A stretch of 64,000 nucleotides of DNA, taken from Pseudarthrobacter sulfonivorans. Lineage in GTDB: Bacteria > Actinomycetota > Actinomycetes > Actinomycetales > Micrococcaceae. Under the pieces are notes generated by a model. That model was given only the letters and a program-made list of their open reading frames with translations. It ran no database searches and had not been told where the DNA came from. Below are positions 1-8,470 of the stretch, piece after piece; positions within the stretch are counted from its first letter, which is position 1, and the number at the start of each line of letters is the position of its first letter. The stretch lies in the NCBI RefSeq assembly GCF_014712225.1, contig NZ_JACXBW010000009.1, forward strand, positions 1 to 64,000, read 5' to 3'. A program made the position numbers and the translations under genes.

Positions 1-585
1 GGCGGCCCAGGCGTCGCGGATCACGCCGGCTGAGACGTGTGCTCCGGTGGAGGCGGTCCAGTAGATGGCACCGTTTTCGTAGCCTTGGGATTTGGCTCCG
101 TTTGGTGCGGTTCTGACGTCGGTGGTGGGGTAGCCGAGGGGACCGGATTCCCAGCCCTGGGCGGCCCAGGCGCTGCGAATTGGTCCGTTGGGGCTGAGTT
201 GCGCCCCGGTGGCGGCGGTCCAGTAGATGGCACCATTTTCGTAGCCTTGGGATTTGGCTCCGTTCGGTGCGGTTCTGACGTCGGTGGTGGGGTAGCCGAG
301 GGGACCGGATTCCCAGCCCTGGGCGGCCCAGGCGTCACGGATCACGCCAATGGAGATGCGTGCTCCGGTGGAGGCGGTCCAGTAGATGGCACCGTTTTCG
401 TAGCCCTGGGATTTGGCTCCGTTCGGTGCGGTTCTGACGTCGGTGGTGGGGTAGCCGAGGGGGCCGGATTCCCAGCCTTGCGCGGCCCAAGCATCACGGA
501 TCACGCCGGCTGAGATGTGTGCGCCGGTGGAGGCGGTCCAGTAGATGGCGCCGTTTTCGTAGCCCTGGGAAACCCCTCCCTTCGG
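1..585. repeat. Tandem LGFP-encoding DNA repeat, period 159-162 bp
   Basis: The motif ggcggcccag recurs at 1, 160, 322 and 481 (there cgcggcccaa), so units are 159, 162 and 159 bp, almost identical over long stretches and in frame. They encode LGFP wall-binding repeats of 53 or 54 residues. The 54-residue unit carries one extra codon (QLSPNGPIR against HISAGVIR). High nucleotide identity suggests recent duplication or gene conversion. The array continues beyond the window. Confidence 0.9.
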
Positions 586-1800
586 ACCACTTCTCACGTT
601 GCTAACGGCCTTGCCCAGTTCTGGGGATGAGGCAGCCAACGCGGTGATCGCCTTGAACGCCGCGCTAGGAATACCGGCCCTCGCGAAGGCACTCAGCTCG
701 TCATAGGTGCCGTTCCAAACGTTCGAGTCGCCGGCCAGCGGGCCGGTGCTGCTGTACTGCCAGATGCTGTAGTTGCTCCAGCTCCCTGTGGGAACCGCGC
801 CTGCGTTGTTCGTCGGTGAGCCAGGGTACGCCGCAACCCACAGCGGGTAGTCACCGAATCCGGAAGGATTGCCGAGGCACTGGTTCCACCAGTTCGTGTT
901 GGTGTAGATAACAGGAAGGCGCCCCGTCAAAGACTGCATGGTGTTGCCGAAGTCGCGGACCCAGGATCCGAGCTGGGCGGCGGACATGCCATAGCAGGTG
1001 TTGCCGAAATAGAAACCGTTGATGGTCCGGTTTTCATAGGGATTGAACTCAAAGTCAAGGACCGGCGGCATGGTGGACCCGTCAGCGGACCATCCACCAC
1101 CGTTTGCAACAAAGTACCGCGCCTGGTCGGCGCCCGAGGACCAGTTGGGAATGGCAAAGTGATAGGCGCCCCGGATCATTCCGACGTTGCGTGATCCTTG
1201 GTACTGCGAGTTGAACTTGTCGTTGGTGAAGTAGTTGCCTTCGGAGGCCTTCACGTAGGCGAACCTGGCGCCCATATTCCACTGCTGCTGCCAGTCAACG
1301 TTCGGCTGATGGCCGCTTACGTCGAGTCCCTGGACCCCAAACGTTGGCATCCAGGTGCCCTCGGTGCTGAGAGACTCCGTCTGCAAATTCTGTATCGAGG
1401 CTGACGGCGACGAAGCGGTCACCCGCTTCGACCGCTGGCCCATCTCTGCTCCACCGACGCCGATGGCTTGCGCCATCGATTCGTTCGTAGCGGAAGGTGC
1501 CGACACGGAAGGTACCGACACGGAAGGTACCGACGCGTTGGAGGGGGTAGTCGTCGATCCCGGGGGGACGGAAGGTGCAGGACCTGTTGCAGCCGGCGCC
1601 GCTTCGGCTGTTGAGACGGCAGGTGAGGGCGACGGGGACGTGGTCGGCGCCAATGTTGCGGAAGGCGCCGGTGTGGGACTCGAGTCAACGGCAAAGGCGA
1701 CGCCTGCCAGACCGGGGCCCGCCATGAGACCGGCAGCCAAGACTGCTGTCCCCAGGACGTGCAGGAGGGGACGGTGATTGTTTGACTGATTCCGCTTCAT
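1..1800 (-). CDS. Secreted GH25 lysozyme-like muramidase with LGFP repeats (C-terminus beyond window)
   Basis: Predicted to hydrolyse the N-acetylmuramoyl-N-acetylglucosamine bond of peptidoglycan outside the cell. The frame is open from an ATG at 1800 to the window edge (600 codons, no stop). Residues 1-37 form a signal peptide (basic MKRN start, Ala/Gly/Leu core, AFA before VDS). A Ser/Pro/Thr-rich linker follows, containing short VPSVS repeats. The GH25 domain spans roughly residues 155-345: GLDVSGHQ places the first acidic residue at D160, and the LDFEF motif gives D249 and E251. After it come tandem LGFP repeats of 53-54 residues (GWESGPLGYPTTDVR), a module thought to anchor proteins to the cell wall. 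A CCGGAG Shine-Dalgarno lies just upstream. The domain calls are firm; the total length is unknown. Confidence 0.9.
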   Translation of the reverse strand, partial: MKRNQSNNHRPLLHVLGTAVLAAGLMAGPGLAGVAFAVDSSPTPAPSATLAPTTSPSPSPAVSTAEAAPAATGPAPSVPPGSTTTPSNASVPSVSVPSVSAPSATNESMAQAIGVGGAEMGQRSKRVTASSPSASIQNLQTESLSTEGTWMPTFGVQGLDVSGHQPNVDWQQQWNMGARFAYVKASEGNYFTNDKFNSQYQGSRNVGMIRGAYHFAIPNWSSGADQARYFVANGGGWSADGSTMPPVLDFEFNPYENRTINGFYFGNTCYGMSAAQLGSWVRDFGNTMQSLTGRLPVIYTNTNWWNQCLGNPSGFGDYPLWVAAYPGSPTNNAGAVPTGSWSNYSIWQYSSTGPLAGDSNVWNGTYDELSAFARAGIPSAAFKAITALAASSPELGKAVSNVRSGPKGGVSQGYENGAIYWTASTGAHISAGVIRDAWAAQGWESGPLGYPTTDVRTAPNGAKSQGYENGAIYWTASTGARISIGVIRDAWAAQGWESGPLGYPTTDVRTAPNGAKSQGYENGAIYWTAATGAQLSPNGPIRSAWAAQGWESGPLGYPTTDVRTAPNGAKSQGYENGAIYWTASTGAHVSAGVIRDAWAA

Positions 1801-1821
1801 TTTGACTCCGGGGAAAGCGCG

Positions 1822-1872
1822 GCGCTGCGACAGCGCATCACTAGGGGTTGCAGTTCAGGAGACACTGAACTG
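1822..1872 (-). other. Two perfect hairpins in the GH25 5' leader
   Basis: In the 1801-2072 gap between divergent genes, the muramidase leader holds two perfect inverted repeats: gcgctg-cga-cagcgc (1822-1836) and cagttcag-gagaca-ctgaactg (1851-1872). They sit just upstream of the ribosome-binding site. I could not match them to a known riboswitch; the c-di-AMP ydaO core often found before wall hydrolases is absent. Confidence 0.45.
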
Positions 1873-2072
1873 GGATATCGAGACCTTAACGCGCTTACCC
1901 TAACACCGCAGTGTCTGCTGCAACCAGAGTTCCGGATGTTGCCAATGTGAATAATGGCCCCCCAGTTATCCACAATCTTCCCGCATGTGGCTTGGCGGCA
2001 TGCTGTGCGCTCCCTAGGCTGTATCCCAATTGAACCGCCTCCACCTGGGGCGACAGTTGTATTGGGGAACTT

Positions 2073-3296
2073 ATGGATGCCGTGCGCATCGTGGAAGACG
2101 AAGTCCGCGAGCTGATCCGCCGTCGTGGTCTGGATCCGCTCCGTCAGGCCGGGGAAGTGCGCCGCCTGGTGGAGGCGGCCGTCAGCGACTATGACGAGCG
2201 GGCCCTCATGGGACCGCTGCCGCCGATTGGTCCGCTCGAGACCGCACGCAGGTTTGTGTTTGATGCCGTAGCGGGCTTCGGCGTACTCCAGCCGCTGCTG
2301 GATGACCCCTCCATCGAGGAGGTCTGGATCAATGCGCCCAACGAAATCTACGTGGCACGGAACGGCGAATCGGAGCTGACATCCCTGAGCCTCACGGACC
2401 AGCAGGTGCGCGACCTCGTGGAGCGCATGCTGAAGAGTTCGGGGCGGCGCCTCGATATGTCATCACCCTTCGTGGATGCGGCCCTGCCTGATGGCTCCAG
2501 GCTCCACGTGGTTATCCCGGACGTCACGCGACGGCACTGGGCGGTCAACATCCGCAAGTTCGTCGTCAAGGCCAGCAGGCTGGAACACCTGGTTGAGCTC
2601 GGCACCCTGACGCCACAGTCCGCCCGGTTCCTCGGCGCCGCGGTCTCCAGCGGACTGAACATCCTTGTCTCGGGCGCCACCCAGGCCGGCAAGACCACCA
2701 TGCTCAACTGCCTGGCCGCAAGCATCGGCAGCCGCGAGCGCGTCATCACCGTTGAGGAGATCTTCGAACTCCAGTTTCCGCTCCGGGACGTGGTGGGACT
2801 CCAATGCCGGCAGCCCAATCTCGAAGGCGAGGGCGAGATTCCGCTGCGCAGGCTCGTCAAGGAAGCGCTCCGGATGCGCCCGGACCGCCTGGTGGTGGGC
2901 GAAGTCCGTGAAGCCGAAAGCCTCGACATGCTGATCGCTTTGAACAGCGGCCTTCCCGGGATGTGCACCGTCCATGCAAATTCAGCCCACGACGCCGTGA
3001 CCAAGATCTGCACACTGCCCTTGCTCGCAGGCGAAAACATCTCGTCAGCTTTCGTTGTCCCTACGGTCGCGTCCTGTATCGACCTGGTGGTCCACTGCAG
3101 CCGGCACGCCACCGGACGCCGGCAAGTCACCGAGATCCTTTCCCTGGGCCGTCGGGTGGAGAACGGCATCATCGAATCGTCAATGATTTTCGCGATGGCG
3201 GACGGTCAGTTGCGGCCCCGGGCAAACTCCATGCCGGCGGCCGAGAAGTTTGCCCGGGCAGGGTACGACGTCGCGGCGCTGCTGGAGCCGCGCTGA
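2073..3296 (+). CDS. tadA: Tad/Flp pilus secretion ATPase TadA (CpaF family)
   Basis: Cytoplasmic hexameric ATPase of the type II/IV secretion superfamily that powers Flp pilus assembly. The 407 residues match the usual CpaF length. The N-terminal domain contains FGVLQPLLDDPSIEEVWINAPNE-type sequence, typical of CpaF. The Walker A loop is GATQAGKT at residues 201-208 with K207; LVVGEVREAE is the Walker B/Asp-box region; CTVHANSAHDAV is the His-box. First gene of the tad cluster, overlapping the next start by one base (TGATG). No tadZ/CpaE gene is found upstream in this window, where the divergent muramidase lies instead. Confidence 0.93.
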   Translation: MDAVRIVEDEVRELIRRRGLDPLRQAGEVRRLVEAAVSDYDERALMGPLPPIGPLETARRFVFDAVAGFGVLQPLLDDPSIEEVWINAPNEIYVARNGESELTSLSLTDQQVRDLVERMLKSSGRRLDMSSPFVDAALPDGSRLHVVIPDVTRRHWAVNIRKFVVKASRLEHLVELGTLTPQSARFLGAAVSSGLNILVSGATQAGKTTMLNCLAASIGSRERVITVEEIFELQFPLRDVVGLQCRQPNLEGEGEIPLRRLVKEALRMRPDRLVVGEVREAESLDMLIALNSGLPGMCTVHANSAHDAVTKICTLPLLAGENISSAFVVPTVASCIDLVVHCSRHATGRRQVTEILSLGRRVENGIIESSMIFAMADGQLRPRANSMPAAEKFARAGYDVAALLEPR

Positions 3297-4150
3297 TGGC
3301 GCCGCTGCTCGGGGTACTTGCCGGGACCGGTTTGTTCCTTATCTGGTGGTCGTTCTGGGAGAAGCCGGCGGCGGTGAAGCGGCGCCCCAGGGCCAGCCGC
3401 ATCGAGGACCTGCTGGCCGCCGCCGGCATCGAGAAAGTCACGGCCGCCGGCCTCGTCGCCTCCTGCCTGGGTCTGGGCGTATTTGTAGCACTGGTCTTCT
3501 TTGTCATCTCCGGTTCTTGGCCCATGTCCGTCTGCTTCGGGCTGTTCGGCGGCTGGCTTCCCGTCAGCATCGTTCGCTGGCGGGCCATCAAAAGGACTGC
3601 CGTGTTGCGCCAGCTCTGGCCGGACGTGGCGGACCATTTACGTTCCGCCATCCGCGCCGGCCTTTCCCTGCCGGAGGCTCTCATCCAGCTGGGGGAGAAG
3701 GGGCCCGAGGAGCTCCGGCACGTGTTCCGCGACTTCGGCGCTGACTACCGCGCCGGTGGCCAGTTCGACGCGTCGCTTAACAAGCTCAAGGATCGTCTGG
3801 CCGATCCCGTGGCGGACCGAATCGTCGAGGCACTCCGGCTGACCCGCGAGGTGGGCGGTTCAGACCTGGGCAAGCTCCTAAGCACGTTGGCCGAATTCCT
3901 GCGCGAGAACGCCCGCACACGCAGCGAACTGGAAGCCCGGCAGTCCTGGACCGTCAACGCCGCCCGGCTGGCAGTCGCTGCGCCCTGGATGGTGATGCTC
4001 CTCCTGGCCACCCGGGCCGAGGCTGTGAACGCTTACAACACACCGATGGGCGCAGGGGTCCTTCTGGGCGGCCTGGTGGTCTCGCTCATCTGCTATTCCG
4101 TCATGCTGCGCATCGGCGCTCTGCCCCAGGACCAACGGGTGCTGCGATGA
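3296..4150 (+). CDS. tadB: Tad pilus inner-membrane platform protein TadB
   Basis: Polytopic membrane protein with a T2SSF (GspF-like) domain, the platform on which TadA drives pilin insertion. The ATG at 3296 overlaps the tadA stop, which argues for translational coupling and against longer in-frame starts inside tadA; this gives 284 residues. Hydrophobic segments occur at about 1-20, 50-95 and 225-275, with a soluble helical region between them (LRSAIRAGLSLPEALIQLG, EVGGSDLGKLL). It overlaps tadC by 4 nt. Confidence 0.9.
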   Translation: MAPLLGVLAGTGLFLIWWSFWEKPAAVKRRPRASRIEDLLAAAGIEKVTAAGLVASCLGLGVFVALVFFVISGSWPMSVCFGLFGGWLPVSIVRWRAIKRTAVLRQLWPDVADHLRSAIRAGLSLPEALIQLGEKGPEELRHVFRDFGADYRAGGQFDASLNKLKDRLADPVADRIVEALRLTREVGGSDLGKLLSTLAEFLRENARTRSELEARQSWTVNAARLAVAAPWMVMLLLATRAEAVNAYNTPMGAGVLLGGLVVSLICYSVMLRIGALPQDQRVLR

Positions 4151-5088
4151 GTGGCATCTCGGCAGCCGCTCTTGTTTGCGGCATCGTCCTCGGCGTTGGT
4201 CTGTGGATCCTGTTCGTCAGGTTGCCCTTCATGCGCCCGGTCACCTTCGTCGAGCGCATTGAACCGCAGCTGAAGTCGCAGAACCTGGAGTCCCGGCTGC
4301 TGCGCGCCGGCGGGCAAAACGCCACGCCCTTCGGTCCGTTGGAACGGATTGTGCGTCCCCTGCTTCACGACGGCCTCACTGCCCTCGGCAGGCTCAACCT
4401 CGGTTCGAAGGCGCTGACCCGCCGGCTGGCGCAGGCCGGAATCAACAAGTTACCTGTGGATTTCCGCGCTGAGCAGCTGCTCTGGGCCGCCTCCGGATTT
4501 GTTGCTGCGCTGGCTCTGGTGGTGCTGAGCGCCCTGGCCGGCCGCTTCACTCCGTTCCTCGCAGTGGTGGCCGTGCTGGGAAGCGCACTCGGCGGATTCC
4601 TCTTCCGCGACTTCTGGCTGGGCGTCCAGATCAGCAGGCGTAAGACCAGGATGATGGCTGAGTTTCCCAGTCTGGCAGAACTGATGGCGCTGGCTGTCGG
4701 CGCCGGCGAAAGCGCTACCGGAGCACTGGATCGGGTCTGCCGTAGTGCGAATGGCGAACTGGCTAAGGAATTCTCCAAGATCCTTGCTGAAACCAGGGCG
4801 GGGAAACCCCTGGTGGAAGCGCTGCAGGAGTTTTCCGCCCGAACAGACCTTGGCCCGCTCGTCCGATTTGTAGACGGCATCATCGTCGCAGTCGAGCGCG
4901 GAACACCCCTGGCAGACGTCCTGAGGGCACAGGCGCAGGATGTCCGCGACACGGCAAAACGGGACCTGATGGAGTCGGCGGGCAAGAAGGAAATAGCCAT
5001 GATGGTGCCCCTCGTCTTCGGTGTCCTTCCTTTAACGGTTGTGTTCGCCGTGTTCCCCGGCCTTGCCGCCATCAGCCTTGGACTGTAG
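4147..5088 (+). CDS. tadC: Tad pilus inner-membrane platform protein TadC
   Basis: Second T2SSF-type membrane platform protein of the Tad machine, 313 residues. The start overlaps the tadB stop (ATGA). N-terminal hydrophobic helix at about 3-25; paired central helices (FVAALALVVLSALAG and nearby); soluble T2SSF helix bundle (EFPSLAELMALAVGAGESATGALDRV); C-terminal helix (MMVPLVFGVLPLTVVFAVFPG). The order tadA-tadB-tadC is the standard actinobacterial arrangement. Confidence 0.92.
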   Translation: MSGISAAALVCGIVLGVGLWILFVRLPFMRPVTFVERIEPQLKSQNLESRLLRAGGQNATPFGPLERIVRPLLHDGLTALGRLNLGSKALTRRLAQAGINKLPVDFRAEQLLWAASGFVAALALVVLSALAGRFTPFLAVVAVLGSALGGFLFRDFWLGVQISRRKTRMMAEFPSLAELMALAVGAGESATGALDRVCRSANGELAKEFSKILAETRAGKPLVEALQEFSARTDLGPLVRFVDGIIVAVERGTPLADVLRAQAQDVRDTAKRDLMESAGKKEIAMMVPLVFGVLPLTVVFAVFPGLAAISLGL

Positions 5089-5090
5089 TC

Positions 5091-5489
5091 ATGACCGTCA
5101 CTCAACTGTCAGATACCCAACGACGTTTACCCTCTCGACCGCCGTACTACTTAGTGAATGGAATCGAAATGAAAAAACTGGGAATCTCGAGCAGCGTTTT
5201 GTTCCTTACCTTGCTGGCAGGCTTCTGGACATGGTCCGGCTCCTCCGGATCCGAGAGAGGCCGTCGCCAGTCACAGGCCGGGGTCCCAGCCTCCGAGCGC
5301 CGGGAGGTTGCAAACCCTCACCACGACCCGGGCAGCCCAGGCCTTCCTGACCATCCGGAACGTGGCGACGTGCCCGGTTGGGTGATGATCACCCTGATGT
5401 CAGCTGTCCTCGTGGCGGCATTACTCGCCCTGGCCGGCCCGGCTCTCGAGGCGATGTTCAATCAGGCCATGGACAAGGTCGGAAGCTAG
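5091..5489 (+). CDS. Small pilin-like membrane protein of the tad cluster
   Basis: Occupies the Flp-pilin slot between tadC and the TadE-like genes. The C-terminal half, beginning RGDVPGWVMITLM, is a single hydrophobic helix followed by a short amphipathic tail, as in small Flp-type pilins. The expected Glu at +5 after the cleavage glycine is absent (Trp is there), so processing by the prepilin peptidase is uncertain. The N-terminal part contains a second hydrophobic stretch (MKKLGISSSVLFLTLLAGF) and a charged linker. The start is unclear: ATG 5091, 2 nt after tadC, or ATG 5169, which would make that stretch a signal peptide. Neither has a strong SD. Confidence 0.65.
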   Translation: MTVTQLSDTQRRLPSRPPYYLVNGIEMKKLGISSSVLFLTLLAGFWTWSGSSGSERGRRQSQAGVPASERREVANPHHDPGSPGLPDHPERGDVPGWVMITLMSAVLVAALLALAGPALEAMFNQAMDKVGS

Positions 5490-5492
5490 GGC

Positions 5493-5924
5493 ATGCCTGA
5501 CGCTGGCCAGCGCAGTTCCAGTCGACGCCGTCCCGGCGCAGGCGAGGACTGGCGCAGGGAGGAACGAGGGTCCGCGGTGGTGGACTTTGTGCTGGTGGGC
5601 GGGCTGCTCACCATGTTCTTCCTGGCCATCATCCAGCTCACCCTGGTCCTGCACGTACGCAATACGCTCATTGATGCCGCCGCCTCCGGCGCACGCTACG
5701 GAACGCTCGCGGACCGTGGCGCCCCAGATGCGGAAGCGCGGGCGGCAACCCTGATAGTTACCGCGCTGAACGCCGAGTTCGCGCAGGACATCAGCACCGC
5801 CGAAGTGACGTTCAAGGGCCTGCGCACGCTCGAAGTGACCATCAAGGCTCCCATGCCCGTCATCGGGCTCATCGGACCACGAGACGTCTTGGAGGTGAAG
5901 GGCCATGCTGCCATCCAGCCGTAA
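5493..5924 (+). CDS. TadE-like minor pseudopilin
   Basis: 143 residues. A charged N-terminus is followed by the class III prepilin-like motif RGSAVVDFVLVGG and a long hydrophobic helix (FVLVGGLLTMFFLAIIQ), then an extracytoplasmic beta-rich domain. Asp replaces the more usual Glu at the +5-type position. TadE/TadF/TadG pseudopilins prime or cap the pilus. It starts 3 nt after the preceding gene and overlaps the next by 20 nt. Confidence 0.8.
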   Translation: MPDAGQRSSSRRRPGAGEDWRREERGSAVVDFVLVGGLLTMFFLAIIQLTLVLHVRNTLIDAAASGARYGTLADRGAPDAEARAATLIVTALNAEFAQDISTAEVTFKGLRTLEVTIKAPMPVIGLIGPRDVLEVKGHAAIQP

Positions 5925-6525
5925 CCCCGTTCGTGCCGGCCCTGACGGCCGGGAGTGCCTCGAAAGCCGGGCCTGCATCTTGGAGTCGGCCGGCCTCAAA
6001 GGTGGGGTCGGCGACTCTTCCAGTGCCCGCTTCAAGAACAGGTTCCGAGTGGCCCTCTGCAGGCAGCAGAACGCGACGCAGCACAGGGAAACACAGAACA
6101 AGGAGACGGGACACCGGGAACAGGGGAGTGCCGTCGTCGAATTCACGTTCCTGGCGCTGCTCCTGATGGTTCCCCTCGTGTACTTCATCATCACCGTCGG
6201 CCAAATCCAGGGCGGATCCTTTGCCGTGGTGGGCGCCGCAGATCAGGCCGCGAAGGTATTCGTTGCCCAGCCCGATGCAGAATCCGGCCAGGCCGCCGCC
6301 GAGCAGGCAGTTCTCATTGCCCTCGCGGATTTCGGCCATGAGGCGGGCGCCGCCCACGTCTCCACACGCTGCGATCCCGCCGACTGCCACGCCGCCGGAA
6401 CAGCCGTCACTGTCACCGTGACCCTCACCCTGCCGCTGCCTTTCATTCCCTTCAACGACGACTTCAGGCTGCAGGCCAGCGAAGTCCAGGCATCATCTAC
6501 CCAGCTGGTTGGCAGGTTCAGGTGA
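5905..6525 (+). CDS. Second TadE/TadG-like pseudopilin
   Basis: 206 residues; the ATG at 5905 is preceded by GGAGG at 5891-5895. The core motif QGSAVVEFTFLALLLMVPL has the canonical Glu, followed by a transmembrane helix and a C-terminal domain with two Cys (TRCDPADCH) that may form a disulfide. The roughly 70 residues before the motif are basic and poorly conserved in character, so a later start remains possible. Overlaps tadE and precedes the tadG-like gene. Confidence 0.75.
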   Translation: MLPSSRNPVRAGPDGRECLESRACILESAGLKGGVGDSSSARFKNRFRVALCRQQNATQHRETQNKETGHREQGSAVVEFTFLALLLMVPLVYFIITVGQIQGGSFAVVGAADQAAKVFVAQPDAESGQAAAEQAVLIALADFGHEAGAAHVSTRCDPADCHAAGTAVTVTVTLTLPLPFIPFNDDFRLQASEVQASSTQLVGRFR

Positions 6526-6532
6526 CCGCAGG

Positions 6533-7027
6533 ATGAACAGTCGCCCCGCCGCCGCAACCGCCCCCATAAGTGCCCCCACGAAGTGCCCGGACCAGCCGGC
6601 GGAAGACGGGCAGATGATCGTCATGATCGTCGGCTACGTCCTGCTCGCCCTGCTGGTGGTCACCGTCGTCATCGGCATCTCCAGCGTCTACCTCGAACAC
6701 AAGCGGCTGCTGTCCCTGGCCGACGGCGCCTCGCTCGCCGCCGCAGACAGCTACACCCTCGGGGAGGTCGCGGGGGAGACAGGAAGCCCCTCCGCCGTCC
6801 TCGGTTCCGAGCGCGTCCGGAACGTGGCGGCAGACTTCGTGGCCAGGAGCCCGGCGTCGGCCCGCTTCGACGGTCTGGCGGTGACGCAGGGTACCGGCAG
6901 CCCCGACGGCTCCACCGCCGTCGTGGTTCTCAGCTCGGTGGTCCACCCACCCGTGGTGAACTTCCTGGTGCCGGACGGGATCCGGATTGAAGCAGCGTCC
7001 ACGGCCCGTTCCCGGCTCACGCGCTGA
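6533..7027 (+). CDS. TadG-like pilus assembly protein (N-terminal TadG domain)
   Basis: About 164 residues from the ATG at 6533; a TTG at 6509 is an alternative that overlaps the preceding gene. The pattern DGQMIVMIVGYVLLALLVV then KRLLSLADGASLAAADSY is the TadG/Flp N-terminal signature: one transmembrane helix followed by the ADGAALAAA-type motif. The mature part probably faces outward. Last gene of the tad operon; it is shorter than proteobacterial TadG, which carries a von Willebrand domain absent here. Confidence 0.75.
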   Translation: MNSRPAAATAPISAPTKCPDQPAEDGQMIVMIVGYVLLALLVVTVVIGISSVYLEHKRLLSLADGASLAAADSYTLGEVAGETGSPSAVLGSERVRNVAADFVARSPASARFDGLAVTQGTGSPDGSTAVVVLSSVVHPPVVNFLVPDGIRIEAASTARSRLTR

Positions 7028-7028
7028 C

Positions 7029-7081
7029 TGGCAGGCCTCTCTACCCGCACCGGCAGGCCTCGCCCGCTCACCGGCAGGCCT
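7029..7081. repeat. Three short direct repeats (YGGCAGGCCT)
   Basis: The decamer occurs at 7029 (tggcaggcct), 7051 and 7072 (cggcaggcct), spaced 22 and 21 bp, between the tad cluster and prfB. They are on the same face of the helix, but no function is evident; GC-rich slippage is a simple explanation. Confidence 0.4.
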
Positions 7082-7151
7082 CCGCCCGCGCCGGGAGTCC
7101 GACCCGTCACCGCCGGCCGGGCAGGGAGCCCGGGCTCCCGGCCGCATAGCG

Positions 7152-7157
7152 TAGGCT
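7152..7157 (+). promoter_or_regulatory. -10 box of near-leaderless prfB promoter
   Basis: TAGGCT lies 9 nt before the prfB ATG, and no Shine-Dalgarno is present. Transcription would start within about 3 nt of the start codon. Confidence 0.5.
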
Positions 7158-7166
7158 TAAACAACC

Positions 7167-8282
7167 ATGGCCAATATTGATTTTTCCGCAGAAATCCGCG
7201 CCCTTCGCGCCACGTACCACTCCATCGAGCGCGTCAGCGATGTCGAGGCCCTGAAGGAAGACATCGCCGAACTGAGCGAACGCGCGGGCGAACCGGACCT
7301 GTGGGACGACCCCGCTGCGGCCCAGAAGATCACCTCCCGGCTTTCGCACAGGCAGTCCGAGCTGGAACGGCTGAACAAGCTGGTGTCGCGGATTGACGAC
7401 CTGGAAGTCCTTGTCGAACTCGGCCAGGACGAGGACGACGCCGACTCCATGGGTGAGGCGGCCGCCGAACTTGAGTCGATCCGGAAGTCCCTGAAGGAAC
7501 TGGAAGTGGTGACCCTGCTTTCCGGCGAGTACGACGAACGTGAAGCCGTGGTGTCCATCCGGGCCGGAGCAGGCGGCGTGGATGCCGCCGACTTTGCCGA
7601 AATGCTGATGCGCATGTACCTTCGCTGGGCTGAACGCCACGGGTACCCCACCACGGTGATGGACACGTCCTACGCCGAGGAGGCGGGCCTCAAGTCTGCA
7701 ACGTTCGAGGTCAAGGCCCCCTATGCCTTCGGTACGCTGAGCGTCGAGGCCGGAACCCACCGGCTGGTGCGGATCAGCCCCTTTGACAACCAGGGCCGAC
7801 GCCAGACGTCCTTCGCCGCCGTTGAGGTCATCCCGCTGATCGAGTCCACGGACTCCATCGACATTCCGGACAACGAGATCCGCGTGGACGTCTTCCGCTC
7901 CTCGGGCCCCGGCGGCCAGTCAGTTAACACCACGGACTCCGCCGTCCGCCTCACGCACATCCCCACCGGCACGGTGGTGTCCATGCAGAACGAAAAGTCG
8001 CAGCTCCAGAACCGGGCCGCCGCCATGCGCGTGCTGCAGTCCCGTCTCCTTCTGCTGAAGAAGGAACAGGAGGACGCCGAGAAGAAGGCCTTCGCCGGTG
8101 ACGTCAAGGCTTCCTGGGGCGACCAAATGCGCTCCTACGTCCTGAACCCGTACCAAATGGTCAAGGACCTCCGCACCGAACACGAAGTCGGCAACACCTC
8201 TGCAGTGTTCGACGGCGAGATTGACGACTTCATTGACGCCGGGATCCGCTGGCGGACCGACAACCGCAACGCGGCGAAGTAG
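7167..8282 (+). CDS. prfB: Peptide chain release factor 2 (RF2)
   Basis: Terminates translation at UGA and UAA. 371 residues. The SPF tripeptide that discriminates stop codons is S204-P205-F206, and the catalytic GGQ is at 249-251 ([16 protein letters not shown]); its Gln would be methylated by PrmC, whose gene begins near the window end. The frame is uninterrupted from the ATG, so the programmed +1 frameshift found in many bacterial prfB genes is absent. Located between the tad cluster and ftsEX. Confidence 0.97.
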   Translation: MANIDFSAEIRALRATYHSIERVSDVEALKEDIAELSERAGEPDLWDDPAAAQKITSRLSHRQSELERLNKLVSRIDDLEVLVELGQDEDDADSMGEAAAELESIRKSLKELEVVTLLSGEYDEREAVVSIRAGAGGVDAADFAEMLMRMYLRWAERHGYPTTVMDTSYAEEAGLKSATFEVKAPYAFGTLSVEAGTHRLVRISPFDNQGRRQTSFAAVEVIPLIESTDSIDIPDNEIRVDVFRSSGPGGQSVNTTDSAVRLTHIPTGTVVSMQNEKSQLQNRAAAMRVLQSRLLLLKKEQEDAEKKAFAGDVKASWGDQMRSYVLNPYQMVKDLRTEHEVGNTSAVFDGEIDDFIDAGIRWRTDNRNAAK

Positions 8283-8470
8283 CCCCCCGGCGGTCGCGGC
8301 CGGCAGGCCCGTCACCGCCATCCCGCGACACACCCCTGAAACCCCCGAAATCCGGCAAAAGGACTGCGTATAGTCAAGGGGCCGGGGCCTCTTATTCCCC
8401 TAAACGAATGCCCGCGCGCCGGCTGCAGATCTGGGCTGCATCAGTAGTGCCCTGCAGGGTAATTAGGGCC

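Noticed and set aside
1..585. CRISPR-like regular repeat spacing
   Set aside because: Units are 159-162 bp, contiguous, in frame and encode LGFP repeats; there are no short repeats with unique spacers.
1801..2072. ydaO (c-di-AMP) riboswitch before the muramidase
   Set aside because: Only two simple hairpins are present; the long conserved ydaO core is missing.
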